DNA from: JAFGPL01 sp963781805
GTDB taxonomy: Bacteria > Bacteroidota > Bacteroidia > Bacteroidales > UBA10428
Assembly (NCBI GenBank): GCA_963781805.1
Contig: CAWAHF010000004.1
Coordinates: 1,984,001 to 2,048,000, forward strand
Direction of reading: 5' to 3'
DNA length: 64,000 nucleotides
The notes under the pieces are model-generated. The model did no database searches. It was not told the origin of the DNA and saw nothing but the letters and a program-made list of their open reading frames with translations. A program made the translations under genes and the position numbers. Below are positions 18,915 to 29,525 of the stretch, one piece after another; the stretch's first letter is position 1; each line of letters begins with the position of its first letter.

Positions 18915-19913
18915 TTAAACAATGCTCAAATAAACCATTGTCTGGTTTACCAGAACATAAGCTATTTCGCCGAAGGTTATGGGTCCGGTCATGCCTCCCG
19001 TTTTTTTGTTTTCCAGTTCGGAATACAGGTAGTTCAGAATGCAGTTGCATGACATGACAATATCCTTGCTTTCATCCTGCCCCGGAACAATTTTCATGAA
19101 ATCGGAAACATAATCTTTCACAGGACTGGCAAGTTTATATTCGATATCCTTTCTTACAGGTGCATAAAATTTAACTTCTTTGGTATCCTTATTTACTTCC
19201 TGAAAACTTATATTTATCATTGCACCTGAATAATTGGCCACCAACGGGAACCGGATATCAATAGTATTGTTAAGCAGATAGTCGGCAAAAATTACCTCTT
19301 TACCTTTTACTAAACATGTTTTACATCCAAATCCATCCTCCTTAAATACAATTGTATCTCCATCACCCGGCTTAAAAATATTTAATATTTCCAATTGGGC
19401 CATTTTTCCTTCGTGCAGTTCTAAATGCAAACATAGTGCTGTATTATTGCTTAGAATCCTGGTTTTTCCGTTAATTACTTTTGGGGTGTTCTTTCCCAGC
19501 TCACTCAAATCCATTCCTGTAATCCAGCCAACAATAGGTGCATCGTATAAACCATCGGTTTCTTCGGCTCCTATGGCGTATTTCTGATGAATTTCGCTAA
19601 ATCCCGGAACCAGGATGTATGTAAATCCATCTATATAACGATCTTCCAGTAAGTTATTCAGATTTGCAGGTTCGTATGATCTGATTTTAAAGTCTTTTTG
19701 AATATCAGTGACATCCGTTACAAATACTTTTTCCTTGGTGAATGTACCGCCGTTTACATCCATAAAATACGGTATGGTACCGCCTATCCAGTTACCTTCC
19801 GGCAATTGGTTCAAAACCGATTCATTTCCTGCGATAACAAGTATTCTGTTATCCTGAATCATTTTTACCACCTCATCCGCGGTACAAAGTTTATTTACTG
19901 CTTTAATGTTCAT
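18915..19913 (-). CDS. FIST-like domain protein, function unknown
   Basis: 332 aa, without signal peptide or membrane segment. The C-terminus ends CNCILNYLYSELENK, then FGEIAYVLVNQTMVYLSI, which resembles the closing part of FIST_C domains (a Cys motif followed by GEI...NQT). FIST domains sense small ligands in signalling proteins, but no kinase or other output is attached here. The start overlaps the stop of an upstream 78-aa gene by ATGA, so the two are translationally coupled. It is bounded by a good terminator. The FIST assignment is by motif likeness and is tentative. Confidence 0.55.
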   Translation of the reverse strand: MNIKAVNKLCTADEVVKMIQDNRILVIAGNESVLNQLPEGNWIGGTIPYFMDVNGGTFTKEKVFVTDVTDIQKDFKIRSYEPANLNNLLEDRYIDGFTYILVPGFSEIHQKYAIGAEETDGLYDAPIVGWITGMDLSELGKNTPKVINGKTRILSNNTALCLHLELHEGKMAQLEILNIFKPGDGDTIVFKEDGFGCKTCLVKGKEVIFADYLLNNTIDIRFPLVANYSGAMINISFQEVNKDTKEVKFYAPVRKDIEYKLASPVKDYVSDFMKIVPGQDESKDIVMSCNCILNYLYSELENKKTGGMTGPITFGEIAYVLVNQTMVYLSIV

Positions 19914-20146
19914 AATGCTACATAATTAGAATTAAAAATTTTTTTCAGATCATCCGCATAAATTTTCTCGTACTTTACGCACAGTTCATGCAGGTCCTGC
20001 ACTGCTTCATTTAGTGTCATTCGTCCCGATTTAAAATAAGTACGGACAGAATTGATTTTCATTTTAAGTGAAAAACTGGATAGTTCGGGATTGATTTTTT
20101 CCAAAATAATATCACCCCACTCCGATTTGGTAATTTCAGGAATCAT
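19910..20146 (-). CDS. Small conserved-looking protein, 78 aa, unknown
   Basis: A helical, charged 78-residue protein with no Cys, signal peptide or membrane segment. It has alternating hydrophobic positions (SLKMKINSVRTYFKSG, LHELCVKYEKIYADDLKKIF) as in a small helical bundle. I do not recognise its family. The ATGA overlap with the FIST-like gene implies that the two products work together; it could be a partner or regulator of that protein. It is the first gene of the pair, divergent from GH2. Confidence 0.6.
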   Translation of the reverse strand: MIPEITKSEWGDIILEKINPELSSFSLKMKINSVRTYFKSGRMTLNEAVQDLHELCVKYEKIYADDLKKIFNSNYVAL

Positions 20147-20475
20147 AATATAAAAGTTTTAGTGTTAAAAGTTGAATTTTACTTTAAATTAGGAATTTTT
20201 GAGCGATATAAAAAATAAAATTTAAATAATTACAAAAATTAAACTTCCTGTAAACGCAATTTATCCGGTATATATACGACTAAATCCCTGTAAAAAATAC
20301 GGTTAGAATCTAAATAAAAATTCCGGTTTACAATTCGCTTTTTTTCAAATTTTCCTTAACTCACCAAAATCTTCTATTTCAATTTTACACTGAGGGTTTT
20401 TCTAATTCATTCTTCATTTGTGCCAGGAATTAAATTCTTTTATATCACAGATGAGTGGATGAGTTTAAATTTTCA

Positions 20476-20483
20476 TACTTTTG
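20476..20483 (+). promoter_or_regulatory. Possible Bacteroidota -7 promoter box for the GH2 gene
   Basis: TACTTTTG matches the TAnnTTTG box, 25 nt before the GH2 start codon. A matching -33 TTTG is not clear, so this is tentative. The rest of the 362-bp divergent gap (20147-20508) shows no other feature. Confidence 0.35.
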
Positions 20484-20508
20484 ATACCCTATAGAAAAAC
20501 TTATTAAA

Positions 20509-22923
20509 ATGAAAATACTTACAGGATTACTATTATTTCTGATTTCATATTTACCTGTAATTGGACAAACATCATTCGGCGATGCTGTAAAAATCGATGA
20601 CCACTGGAAATTTCAGAAGGGAGATTTCGAAAATGCTTCCTCACCCGGTTTTGATGATTCAAAATGGAGACTGTTGGATTTGCCTCATGACTGGAGTGTG
20701 GAGGGACCTTATAGTCCATCACTCGCAAGTGCCACTGGATACCTGCCGGGTGGCATTGCCTGGTACCGGAAAACCATGGAAATTCCTGCCAATAGGAACG
20801 ATCAAAAGGTATATATTTATTTTGAAGGTGTATACCGTGACGGGGAGGTATTTATCAATGGAACACCTCTGGGGATGCGCCCGAACGGGTATATCTCTTA
20901 CATGTACGAATTAACTCCGTATATCAAATTCGGTGAAAAAAATACCGTTGCAGTACGCGTTGACCATAGCGAATATATTGATTCCCGCTGGTATACAGGT
21001 TCCGGTATTTACCGTGATGTGTACTTAATTTATGCAAATCCCGTTCATATCGATTTATGGGGAGTTTATTATACAACTCCTGATGTTACTGAAAAACAGG
21101 CTACAGTCAGGGTGCAGACCACACTAAAAAATACAACAGCAGAAACAGTCACAGTCACCGTAATGGAAGAGATTTTGGATAATTCCCAAAAAACCTTTTC
21201 CAAAAGTTCGAAAAAGATTGTTATTCCTTCCATGGAAACAGGAACCTCAACACAGGATTTAAAAGTTTTGCAACCTATCCGATGGTCCCTAGATAATCCA
21301 TATATGTATCAACTTAAAACTTCCGTTTTCAAGGGTAAGGAATTAATCGACAAGTCGGTTGAAAATGTTGGTATCCGCACGTTGAAGTTTGATCCAAACA
21401 AGGGATTTGCGTTGAATGGTCTCAACATGAAAATAAAGGGCGTATGCCTGCACCACGATGCCGGTTGCCTGGGCACTGCCATTCCGCCTGAAGTCTGGAA
21501 AAGCAGGTTGATTACACTGCAATCCGTTGGCTGCAATGCCATCCGGACAAGTCATAATCCGCAAGCACCTGAATTTTATGATCTTTGCGATGAACTGGGT
21601 ATACTTGTAATGGATGAAGCATTTGACGAATGGGAATTTCCCAAAAAGAAATGGATTGAAGGCTGGAATGTTGGCACCCCCGGATTTGAGGGCCCTTCCG
21701 AATTCTTTAATAAGTGGGGAGAAACCGACCTGCGTGATATGGTGTTGCGTGACCGGAACCATCCGTCTGTTTTTATGTGGAGCATCGGAAATGAAGTCGA
21801 TTATCCGAATGATCCTTACTCCCACCCTATTCTCGACAAAGAAGGAATTCAACAGCAACATACAAGCGGGTATCTTCCTGATCATCCCAATGCGGAGCGT
21901 TTGGGAGGAATAGCAAAACGGCTGGCTGCAATCGTCAGAAAGAATGATCTATCCAGACCGGTAACGGCAGGTCTTGCAGGTCCTGTAATGTCAAATGAGA
22001 CCGATTACCCGGGGGCACTGGATGTGGTGGGATACAACTATACCGAGCAGCGGTATGCCCGGGATCATGCAACCTATCCCGAACGTGTTTTTTTTGGCAG
22101 TGAAACCGGTCAGTCATTGGACGCATGGAAAGCGGTCAGGGACAATGACTATATTTTTGGTCAGTTTCTCTGGACGGGAATTGATTACCTGGGAGAATCG
22201 CATCGCTGGCCCTCACGGGGATTTACATCCGGATTGCTTGACCTTGCTGGTTTTAAAAAACCACGAGCCTATTTCAGGGAAAGTCTGTGGTCTGACAAAC
22301 CCATGATTTATTTAGGCAGTTACCATAAAAGGGAAAATGAAAGAACACCTTCCATTGATGCACTTCCTCTTTGGAATTATCAATCGGGCGATACCATCAG
22401 GGTGGTCTGTTATACAAATTGTCAGAAGGCACAACTCAATTTAAACGGGCAACAGTTGGGAAATGAAAAAAAATATAACACTGAAACCGGAATAATTTAT
22501 TGGGATATTGCTTACCAATCGGGGAAACTTGAGGTAACCGGCTATAATAATGATCAGGAAGCAGCGTATTATACCATAGAAACCAGTAAACGACCCTATG
22601 CAATTGTGGCCATGACTAAGGATAAAGCAATCTCTTCAGATAATGGAGTTGCCCAGATCGAAATACAAATAGTGGATGAAGACGGTAAACCAGTGCTCCT
22701 GTCAGATGATGAGATAACCTGCAATACAGTTGGTCCTGTCAAACTTCTGGGAATGGAAGCGGGTAATCCTGCCGATATGAGCGATTATACCGATAACCGG
22801 CAACGGGTATATCATGGGAGAATGATAGTTTATATTCAGGCAACGGGAGAAAAAGGTAAGGCGAATGTACATTTTAGTGCGCCTTGGCTTAAAGGTACCG
22901 AAACTGAATTGGGGGTTAACTAA
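20509..22923 (+). CDS. GH2 glycoside hydrolase (beta-galactosidase-like), exported
   Basis: 804 aa with a signal peptide (MKILTGLLLFLISYLPVIGQ). It has the GH2 order: N-terminal jelly roll (WRLLDLPHDWSVEGPY, then WYRKTMEIP), an Ig-like domain, a TIM barrel from about residue 300 (IKGVCLHHDAG, then RTSHNPQAPEFYDLCDELG), and C-terminal beta domains. The general acid/base is Glu429 in SIGNEV and the predicted nucleophile is Glu532 in FGSETGQS. Both are intact, so it should be active. The substrate may be a beta-galactoside or beta-glucuronide; the sequence alone does not decide. It is followed 195 bp later by a transaldolase on the same strand. Confidence 0.9.
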   Translation: MKILTGLLLFLISYLPVIGQTSFGDAVKIDDHWKFQKGDFENASSPGFDDSKWRLLDLPHDWSVEGPYSPSLASATGYLPGGIAWYRKTMEIPANRNDQKVYIYFEGVYRDGEVFINGTPLGMRPNGYISYMYELTPYIKFGEKNTVAVRVDHSEYIDSRWYTGSGIYRDVYLIYANPVHIDLWGVYYTTPDVTEKQATVRVQTTLKNTTAETVTVTVMEEILDNSQKTFSKSSKKIVIPSMETGTSTQDLKVLQPIRWSLDNPYMYQLKTSVFKGKELIDKSVENVGIRTLKFDPNKGFALNGLNMKIKGVCLHHDAGCLGTAIPPEVWKSRLITLQSVGCNAIRTSHNPQAPEFYDLCDELGILVMDEAFDEWEFPKKKWIEGWNVGTPGFEGPSEFFNKWGETDLRDMVLRDRNHPSVFMWSIGNEVDYPNDPYSHPILDKEGIQQQHTSGYLPDHPNAERLGGIAKRLAAIVRKNDLSRPVTAGLAGPVMSNETDYPGALDVVGYNYTEQRYARDHATYPERVFFGSETGQSLDAWKAVRDNDYIFGQFLWTGIDYLGESHRWPSRGFTSGLLDLAGFKKPRAYFRESLWSDKPMIYLGSYHKRENERTPSIDALPLWNYQSGDTIRVVCYTNCQKAQLNLNGQQLGNEKKYNTETGIIYWDIAYQSGKLEVTGYNNDQEAAYYTIETSKRPYAIVAMTKDKAISSDNGVAQIEIQIVDEDGKPVLLSDDEITCNTVGPVKLLGMEAGNPADMSDYTDNRQRVYHGRMIVYIQATGEKGKANVHFSAPWLKGTETELGVN

Positions 22924-23118
22924 AGTACAGAATTTTAAAATTGTATATTTTCACTTTGATTGCAACAATTACGACATGGAAAAGTGACTTATTTTAAAAT
23001 AGAATTAACCTCAGGGCTTTTTAATTGTTAATAGTATTATAAGGACACTTCAAATTGTAATTAATTCTTTGATTATAAAGATTTACAGTCTGTATTTTAT
23101 AACTTTATAAAAAAAGTC

Positions 23119-24354
23119 ATGATAGAACTAAATGAAACCCTCCGGAAACAAATAGCAGATATTGTTACAGAAGATTTACATCTTGAAAAACGAAAAGTTA
23201 TTCCGGTACCTTCAAAATTCTGGCACAGCCTGAAAGAATGCGGTACAGAGATTTGGCTCGATACGGGTGATATTGATGAAGCCTCCTCAATCTGGACTTC
23301 CGAAATGAGCGGACTTACCACAAACAATACATTACTTAATAAAGAAATTCAGAAAGGGATATATGATTCTTTTATAGCAAAGGCAAATACGTTGCTTAAG
23401 GATCTTGATCTCAACCAAAGAATCATGGAGATTGCATTTATTCTGAATGCCCGGCATGGTCTGATCCTTTCACGGATATTCGGATGCAAAGTAAGTGTAG
23501 AATTGCATACCAACCTGGCACATGATTTGAAAGGCATCATTGATTACGGTAATCGGTATTATGCAATTAATCCTAAATATTTTATTGTCAAAGTTCCATA
23601 TACAGCAACTGGTTTAATTGGCGCCCGGAAACTTACCGATGCAGGAATTCCGGTAAATTTCACGCTGGGATTCAGCGCAAGGCAAAACCTTCTTGCAACA
23701 CTTATTGCACAACCAAAATTTGTAAATGTATTTCTTGGCAGAGTAGGTGCCTATTTTAAAAATAACAAGCTGGGGGATGGGAGATTTGCCGGTGAAAAAG
23801 CTACACTGGAAACGCAAAAGGTGGTTACCAAGTATCGGAGAAAACACACCCGGTTAATTGCAGCCAGTATACGAAGTGCAGATCAGCTTGAGTTGCTGGC
23901 GGGAACCGATGTATTCACCATTCCTACAGCTGTGGCTAAGGAGGGAGTTCATTCGCTGGCCGGAAATTTTACATCAAGCACCGGAAGTAACTATACTGTG
24001 ACGCTCTCCGAAAGTGTAGATGCAAGGTCGGTAAAAGCGGAGAAGTTATGGGAAATCTCCAAAGCCGAATTACAATTAGCGCTGAATTTCAGTGAAAATC
24101 TCCCAAAAAGCGGAGATGAACTTGTTGACAAAGCAAGAGCCTCAGGTTCTATTGATATGTTTCCGGAACTATCGGATGCTGAAAAAGCTAAAATAGCCAC
24201 GGACGGTAAAATACCGGTTCATTCAACCTGGGCAGATAAAATAGCCAATGGAAATCTTGCCATTGATACATTATTAAATCTTGCCGGACTGGCATCATTT
24301 ACTGCCGATCAATCAGAACTTGATAAGAGGATTGAGGGGATAATAAAACCCTAA
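23119..24354 (+). CDS. Transaldolase-family protein
   Basis: 411 aa, cytoplasmic. The class I aldolase barrel of transaldolases is seen in EIWLDTGDIDEA and SGLTTNNTLLNKEI near the start, VSVELHTNL in the middle, the Schiff-base Lys in FIVKVPYTATGLIGARKL, and VNVFLGRVGAYF. It would move a dihydroxyacetone unit between pentose phosphate intermediates, a useful step for xylose released by the neighbouring locus. It is longer than classical transaldolases (about 320 aa), with an extra C-terminal helical stretch ending in a Trp-rich turn (HSTWADKIANG). Its exact donor preference is unknown. It converges on the GH2 pseudogene with a gap of about 40 bp. Confidence 0.85.
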   Translation: MIELNETLRKQIADIVTEDLHLEKRKVIPVPSKFWHSLKECGTEIWLDTGDIDEASSIWTSEMSGLTTNNTLLNKEIQKGIYDSFIAKANTLLKDLDLNQRIMEIAFILNARHGLILSRIFGCKVSVELHTNLAHDLKGIIDYGNRYYAINPKYFIVKVPYTATGLIGARKLTDAGIPVNFTLGFSARQNLLATLIAQPKFVNVFLGRVGAYFKNNKLGDGRFAGEKATLETQKVVTKYRRKHTRLIAASIRSADQLELLAGTDVFTIPTAVAKEGVHSLAGNFTSSTGSNYTVTLSESVDARSVKAEKLWEISKAELQLALNFSENLPKSGDELVDKARASGSIDMFPELSDAEKAKIATDGKIPVHSTWADKIANGNLAIDTLLNLAGLASFTADQSELDKRIEGIIKP

Positions 24355-24393
24355 TTGTACACTATGAAAATGTGTTAAATCTGGATTAATGCG

Positions 24394-27163
24394 TCAAAAA
24401 CTTTGAACCTTCACTAAAGCATCTTTTAAACCCGGAGATTTTGCAGTTATCCTAATTATGCCAGATTGCCCGGTAAAAGAGCGAACGATCACCAATGCCT
24501 GGCCACTAAATGCCTTGCGCTTGTGAGATGGAAATGACACCATATTCGTAGGATCACCATTATCAGTTGCAACAATCTCGCCGGGACCTTCAATGGTAAA
24601 TTCTATCAGGTTATCTGAACGCGGTACCATGCACCCTTTATCATCTGTTACCTGAACCGTGATGAAAGCAAGGTCTTTTCCATCGGCATTTATGACGCTG
24701 CGGTCTGTTTTTGCTGCAAGTTTTGCCGGTTCTCCGGTAGTTACAACCACCGCTTCAGCCTATTTCTTACCATTTTTATATGCCACTGCTTTAACCTCAC
24801 CCGGTTCATATTTCACACTGTCCCAACGCAGACGATATTCGTATTGTCCTTTTTTCTTTCGGCCTAACGACTTTCCATTGAGGAATAACTCGACTTCATC
24901 CCCCGATGTGAAAATATGTATGGGAGTAACTTCACCGACACGTTCCGGCCAGTTCCAGTCGGGCAAAATATGTACCATACGTAGTTCCGGGCGCCAATGT
25001 GACTGATATAAGTAAAACCTGTCTTTTTTAAATCCTGCCAGATCAATAATGCCGGAATAGGAACTTCGAGCTGTATAATAAGGAGTAGGTTCTCCCAGAT
25101 AATCCCATCCGGTCCAGACAAATTCACCTGCTATAAATGGATGTCTTTTAATGGAACCAAATACCTTATCTGGCGAGGCACCAAAATCAACTGCGTAGAG
25201 TTCATACGAACTAACCTGACAACGTTTGGAATCACCGCCTCTTCCATCGCGCACATAGGTACTATTGTCACTAGTTACAGGAAATAGGTAGATACCACGG
25301 CTGCTAAATGTTGATGCAGTTTCGCTGCTGAGAATAGCTTTATCAGGAAATATTTCATGGAAGACGTCGTATCGCGGTGAGGTTCGTATACGATCGGTTC
25401 CTTCAAATATAGGGTCCTGTCGGATTCCTTCTCCCTGGTAATTCAAACTAATAATATCTAACTTTTTAGGTAAGGACATATCTGGCTTTGCATAATTCAT
25501 GGCTGAGGTAGAAGGCCGGGTTGAATCCTCGTCTTTAACTATATCGTGTAACCGTTTTGCTACTGATGCCCCATCTTCTCCGGTATATTGTTCCCCTACT
25601 TCGTTGCCAAAGCTCCATAATATTACGGAAGGGTGGTTCCTATCCCGACGAACAAAGGCACGGGTATCTTGTTCATACCAGTCCGGGAAAATCAAATGAA
25701 AATCAAGTGGCGTTTTTTGGAGTTCCCAAACATCGAAAATCTCATCCATAACCAGAAATCCCATGCGGTCAGTTAACTCCAACAATTCGGGTGCCGGCGG
25801 ATTATGTGATGTCCGAATAGCATTACAGCCCATCTCATGCAATATTTCCAATTGGCGCTCAGCTGCACGGGTATTAGATGCTGCACCCCATGCACCCAAA
25901 TCGTGGTGTTGATTGACACCTTTTATTGCAATATGTTCACCGTTGACGAATAATCCTTTATCCGGATCAAATTTTAATGAGCGGATACCAAAGCGTGTCT
26001 CATATTTATCAATAGATTTATCATTCAGATATAGAATAGTCTCGGCAAGATAAAGGTCAGGATTCTGCGTTGGAGGCGGTCCCCAAAGATGGGGATTTTT
26101 TATGCTTACTGATCCTTTTATTACCGCACTCTTACCTGCCTCAATGCTTGTTTCAACAGGTTTGAAATCTGCAACCTCCTTTCCAGTCTTGTTTCCTGTT
26201 GAATCTAAAAGGAAAATGCGTGTTAACGTCTTTACAACAGCTTTAGTCTTTGAATCATTATCAATGGTTATTTCCAGGTTGATGGTGGCGGTAGTTTTGG
26301 AAATATCGCTGGTTGTGACAACTGTTCCCCATTGACCAACATGAACCGGATGGGTCCTGGTAAGCCATACATTGCGATAAATACCGCCACCGGGATACCA
26401 GCGTGCTGAATTGTTTGGATTGTCGATACGAATCGCCAGTTGATTCTCTCCACCTGGAACAATATATGGTGTAAGGTCAACCTGCCACGATGCATAACCA
26501 TAAGGCCAACCGCCAACCAGGTGGCCGTTTAACCAGACCATTGCATATGACATTGCGCCATCCACTTCCAGAAAGATAGATTTACCTGCATCCGATTTTG
26601 GAATATCAATTTTTTTACGATACCAGGCCACATCGGGACTTGGCAAACGCCCCATACCCCCGCCTACTTCAGCATTCCGGCCCACATAAAAAGGACCTTT
26701 TATTGCCCAGTCATGAGGCAAGTCTACTTTCTCCCAGGAACTATCATTGAAATTACTCTGAACAAAAGGAAAATCGCTGCCTGGGTTGCCGTCGGGCCTA
26801 ACATAATGTTTTGCCGGGTCGTTGATGAAGTTGTTACCCGAAGGTAAAATCCAGGGCTTAAGAACTTTCTGAGTTGTTGCTAATTCAATGGCTTCCGAAG
26901 GTTTTGCATCTGCTGCTTTATCAACAATATTGCCGGTTACCTCCGGACGGACATCATATATTAAATTATCTGCTTTTACTTTTGAGTCATATTTAAAAAA
27001 GCGCCAGTCTCTGTTTAAGGAAATGCGCTCACGAGTAACTCTGTTGATTTCTTTTGTTATCCTGTGCCACATCTGGTGAACAGGTAACCAGTATAAGACA
27101 TCCGAAAGAGACGAATATCCATTTGGTGGGGAAGTTAAATGGATTGAAATAATTAATTTTCAT
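24394..27163 (-). pseudogene. GH2 glycoside hydrolase gene broken by a 5' frameshift and a 3' TAG stop
   Basis: The central frame (24760-27072) encodes 770 aa of a GH2 enzyme with ISLNRDWRFFKYD, VDLPHDWAIKGPF, NAIRTSHNPPAPELLEL, acid/base Glu in SFGNEV and nucleophile Glu in LSSETAST. It lacks a signal peptide. A signal peptide (MKINYFNPFNFPTKWIFVSF..., ending LVTCSPDVAQ) is encoded just upstream in another frame from an ATG at 27163 and stops at 27029, so an extra base (or loss of two) lies between about 27030 and 27075. At the other end TAG (24760-24762) follows YKNGKK; the same frame then continues for 118 codons (AEAVVVTTGEPAKL...) typical of this family, where Trp (TGG) is expected. Two lesions argue for a true pseudogene over a single read error. 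Confidence 0.85.
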
Positions 27164-27371
27164 AGAGTCCTCGCCAATAATTTTATATGTTATTTCAATT
27201 GCCTAAGTTTCAGAAAATACGGCATCTTTATTAAAATTACACTTTGCTACCTTTTAAATCCTGTTAGGATTGTTGTTTGAATATTACAGGATCCGCTTAA
27301 AGAAAGGAGAACATATTTGAATATTACCGGATTAATACTTGTCTTGATTATCATATTCATTAAAAAAAATA

Positions 27372-27398
27372 TCCTGCCCGGTTAAAATACGGGCAGGA
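27372..27398 (-). terminator. Rho-independent terminator after susD
   Basis: A perfect nine-base stem (TCCTGCCCG / CGGGCAGGA) with a 9-nt loop. On the minus strand it is followed by TATTTTTTTTAA. It lies 91 nt past the susD stop and separates the susCD unit from the GH2 pseudogene. The rest of the 27164-27488 gap shows no other feature. Confidence 0.85.
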
Positions 27399-27488
27399 AT
27401 TTTTCAAAAATCTGTAAATTACACCCTAACTACGAAAGAATCAATACAGGATTAGTATTATATTCCTGCTAATTTACTTTTTCATATC

Positions 27489-29513
27489 CTAGTTATAACC
27501 GGGATTCTGATAAGCAGCTTTTTCTTCGTCGGTCATATCCATACCATCAAGCTGGCCAATCGGAATTGGGCGCAAATAGAGATACGGCTCAATGGTTCGT
27601 GTTACCGTTGCCTTTGCATGGTCACCATAGGTGGCTGAGCAAATTTCGTAAGTGGAAGCAAGTTCTGCCCATTTTTGTGTACGTACCAGATCGTACCAAC
27701 GATATCCTTCGGCATAATATTCACGCGAACGTTCCGCTAAAATATAGTCAATGTCTATGGCTGCAGGTGTGGCAGCGGTCATATCACTGCTATGGTCCTC
27801 ATCTTTGGCAACATTTCCGTTATTGTCCCAGCTCCATTTTCCGGCACGTGCACGAATAACATTAATCAAATCCACAGCGCTTTTACCAGATTGTGCAGTT
27901 GCACCCTTTACAGCTGCTTCGGCAGCTATAAAATAGAGTTCGGAGAATTTGGCAATATTGAAAGGACGGGTACTACCGGCATTTGGTTGTCCCAATCCGC
28001 TGCCATTATCAGTGCGGTAGGTACCAAGCTTCCAAAGTCCGGGATATACTACCCTGCTTATGCCTTCCGGTGATATCACATAATCGGATCTCCCGGGTAA
28101 AATACCTGCACCGATGTTGTTTCTGGCTTGGAAGAATCCGCTTAAACTTGCTGCAGTTGTTGGGTCCGTTCCTGTTCCAAGTGTGTCCGTAATGTAATCA
28201 ATAGGCGTTGCCGGTTCATCAGGCAGGAAAGTCAGTATGGCACCACCCGGGCTAACCGGCATATTGTTTGCATTATATAAAACGTCGTTGGAGAGGCCAC
28301 CTTTATCCCAGTTGCCACGGTAAACAGATGTAAAAGTACCATCGTACCGGGAATCATTGGTTTTGTCAGCAAAAGTATTTTCAATTGCACCGATAGTAGG
28401 GCACATACGAGTCCACGGACGTCCCAGGTGTTGTTCTGCTTCGCGTTGAACAGAACTTACTACAGGATACTTATTCTTATCATCTGCATTCCTGGTAAGA
28501 CTTGAAGCGCTCCTAATGACTGTATAGTTCCATGTCATCATCCAAACAGCAAAATTATCCGCATTTCCGCCACTACCATAAGTCAGACTGGCTCCGTTAT
28601 AATATTCGCTTGACTGCGTGTGATCGGCATAGAGCAGTATTTCACTGTTGCGGTCGTTTGGTGCATAATTAACATCATAGTATGTTTCCTGCAGGCTATA
28701 AGGTCCTGGATTGTCTATGGCTGTCGTTGCCACGTCGTATGCACTCTGAAAATACCACTGGGCATTATGTCCGTCAGGGTCGGTCCTGTCACTTGCCGGA
28801 TACGTAGGAATGTTGTTTGGGTTTTCCAGCCACCATCCGTAGGTCAGGTAAGCTTTTGCCAAATATAGGCGTGCAACAGTTTTGGTTACTCCTCCGGTTA
28901 CACGACCGATATCCGGTAAATCAGTTACCGCTGTCAACAAATCAGGGAATATGGCTTTGGTATAAACCTCCGGTACGGTGTTGCGAACAGAAGTTCTCGC
29001 GGTAGACGAGTTGAATTTCAGTACTCCTGCGCCCAAATCCAAAGGCACCCCGCCAAACGTTTGTACCAACATAAAGTAGTCGAACGCACGGAAGAATTTG
29101 GCTTCGGCAACCAACGACAAATCAATGTCTACTTCGGCAGCATTCTCAATAATACCGCTGGCAGTGTTGATGTCAGGGAATGTGTTATCCCACAATACAC
29201 CTGAATTGCTGTTGGAGGAAGTAAGATCCCCCTGACCTGAAATGTCCATGACCTTAAAATTCTGGTCTGCACTCTGGGCGTATGTTGCTTCATCGGTACC
29301 GGTGAAGCACATATTATAATAGTAGGCATTCCCGAAAATATAGCGAAGGTGGGCGTACAACGATGTTATTCCGCCTTCAACACCTGCTTGAGTCTTGAAA
29401 TAATCGGGGGTGTAAATACTGCGTGGCTGTTCATCTAAAATCTTAGAGCACGCCAACAGGAACAATGTCAATAATGCTGTTCCTAGAATAGTTTTTATTT
29501 TTATACGTTTCAT
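27489..29513 (-). CDS. susD: SusD/RagB-family surface glycan-binding lipoprotein
   Basis: 674 aa with a lipoprotein signal (LLTLFLLACSKILDEQP; Cys22 is the lipidated residue). The SusD fold is shown by the N-terminal TPR-like helices (LVAEAKFFRAFDYFMLVQTFGGVPL), AKAYLTYGWWLEN and the C-terminal ERSREYYAEGYRWYDLVRT motif. It sits as a lid on the SusC channel at the cell surface and captures oligosaccharides, here most likely glucuronoxylan fragments given the locus. It begins 12 nt after the susC stop, so the pair is one operon, closed by a strong terminator. Confidence 0.95.
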   Translation of the reverse strand: MKRIKIKTILGTALLTLFLLACSKILDEQPRSIYTPDYFKTQAGVEGGITSLYAHLRYIFGNAYYYNMCFTGTDEATYAQSADQNFKVMDISGQGDLTSSNSNSGVLWDNTFPDINTASGIIENAAEVDIDLSLVAEAKFFRAFDYFMLVQTFGGVPLDLGAGVLKFNSSTARTSVRNTVPEVYTKAIFPDLLTAVTDLPDIGRVTGGVTKTVARLYLAKAYLTYGWWLENPNNIPTYPASDRTDPDGHNAQWYFQSAYDVATTAIDNPGPYSLQETYYDVNYAPNDRNSEILLYADHTQSSEYYNGASLTYGSGGNADNFAVWMMTWNYTVIRSASSLTRNADDKNKYPVVSSVQREAEQHLGRPWTRMCPTIGAIENTFADKTNDSRYDGTFTSVYRGNWDKGGLSNDVLYNANNMPVSPGGAILTFLPDEPATPIDYITDTLGTGTDPTTAASLSGFFQARNNIGAGILPGRSDYVISPEGISRVVYPGLWKLGTYRTDNGSGLGQPNAGSTRPFNIAKFSELYFIAAEAAVKGATAQSGKSAVDLINVIRARAGKWSWDNNGNVAKDEDHSSDMTAATPAAIDIDYILAERSREYYAEGYRWYDLVRTQKWAELASTYEICSATYGDHAKATVTRTIEPYLYLRPIPIGQLDGMDMTDEEKAAYQNPGYN

Positions 29514-29525
29514 TATTATCTATTT

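Noticed and set aside
24394..24750. A separate 118-codon gene starting with GTG
   Set aside because: It is in the same frame as the upstream GH2 part with only a TAG between, and its sequence is a normal GH2 C-terminus; it is part of the pseudogene.
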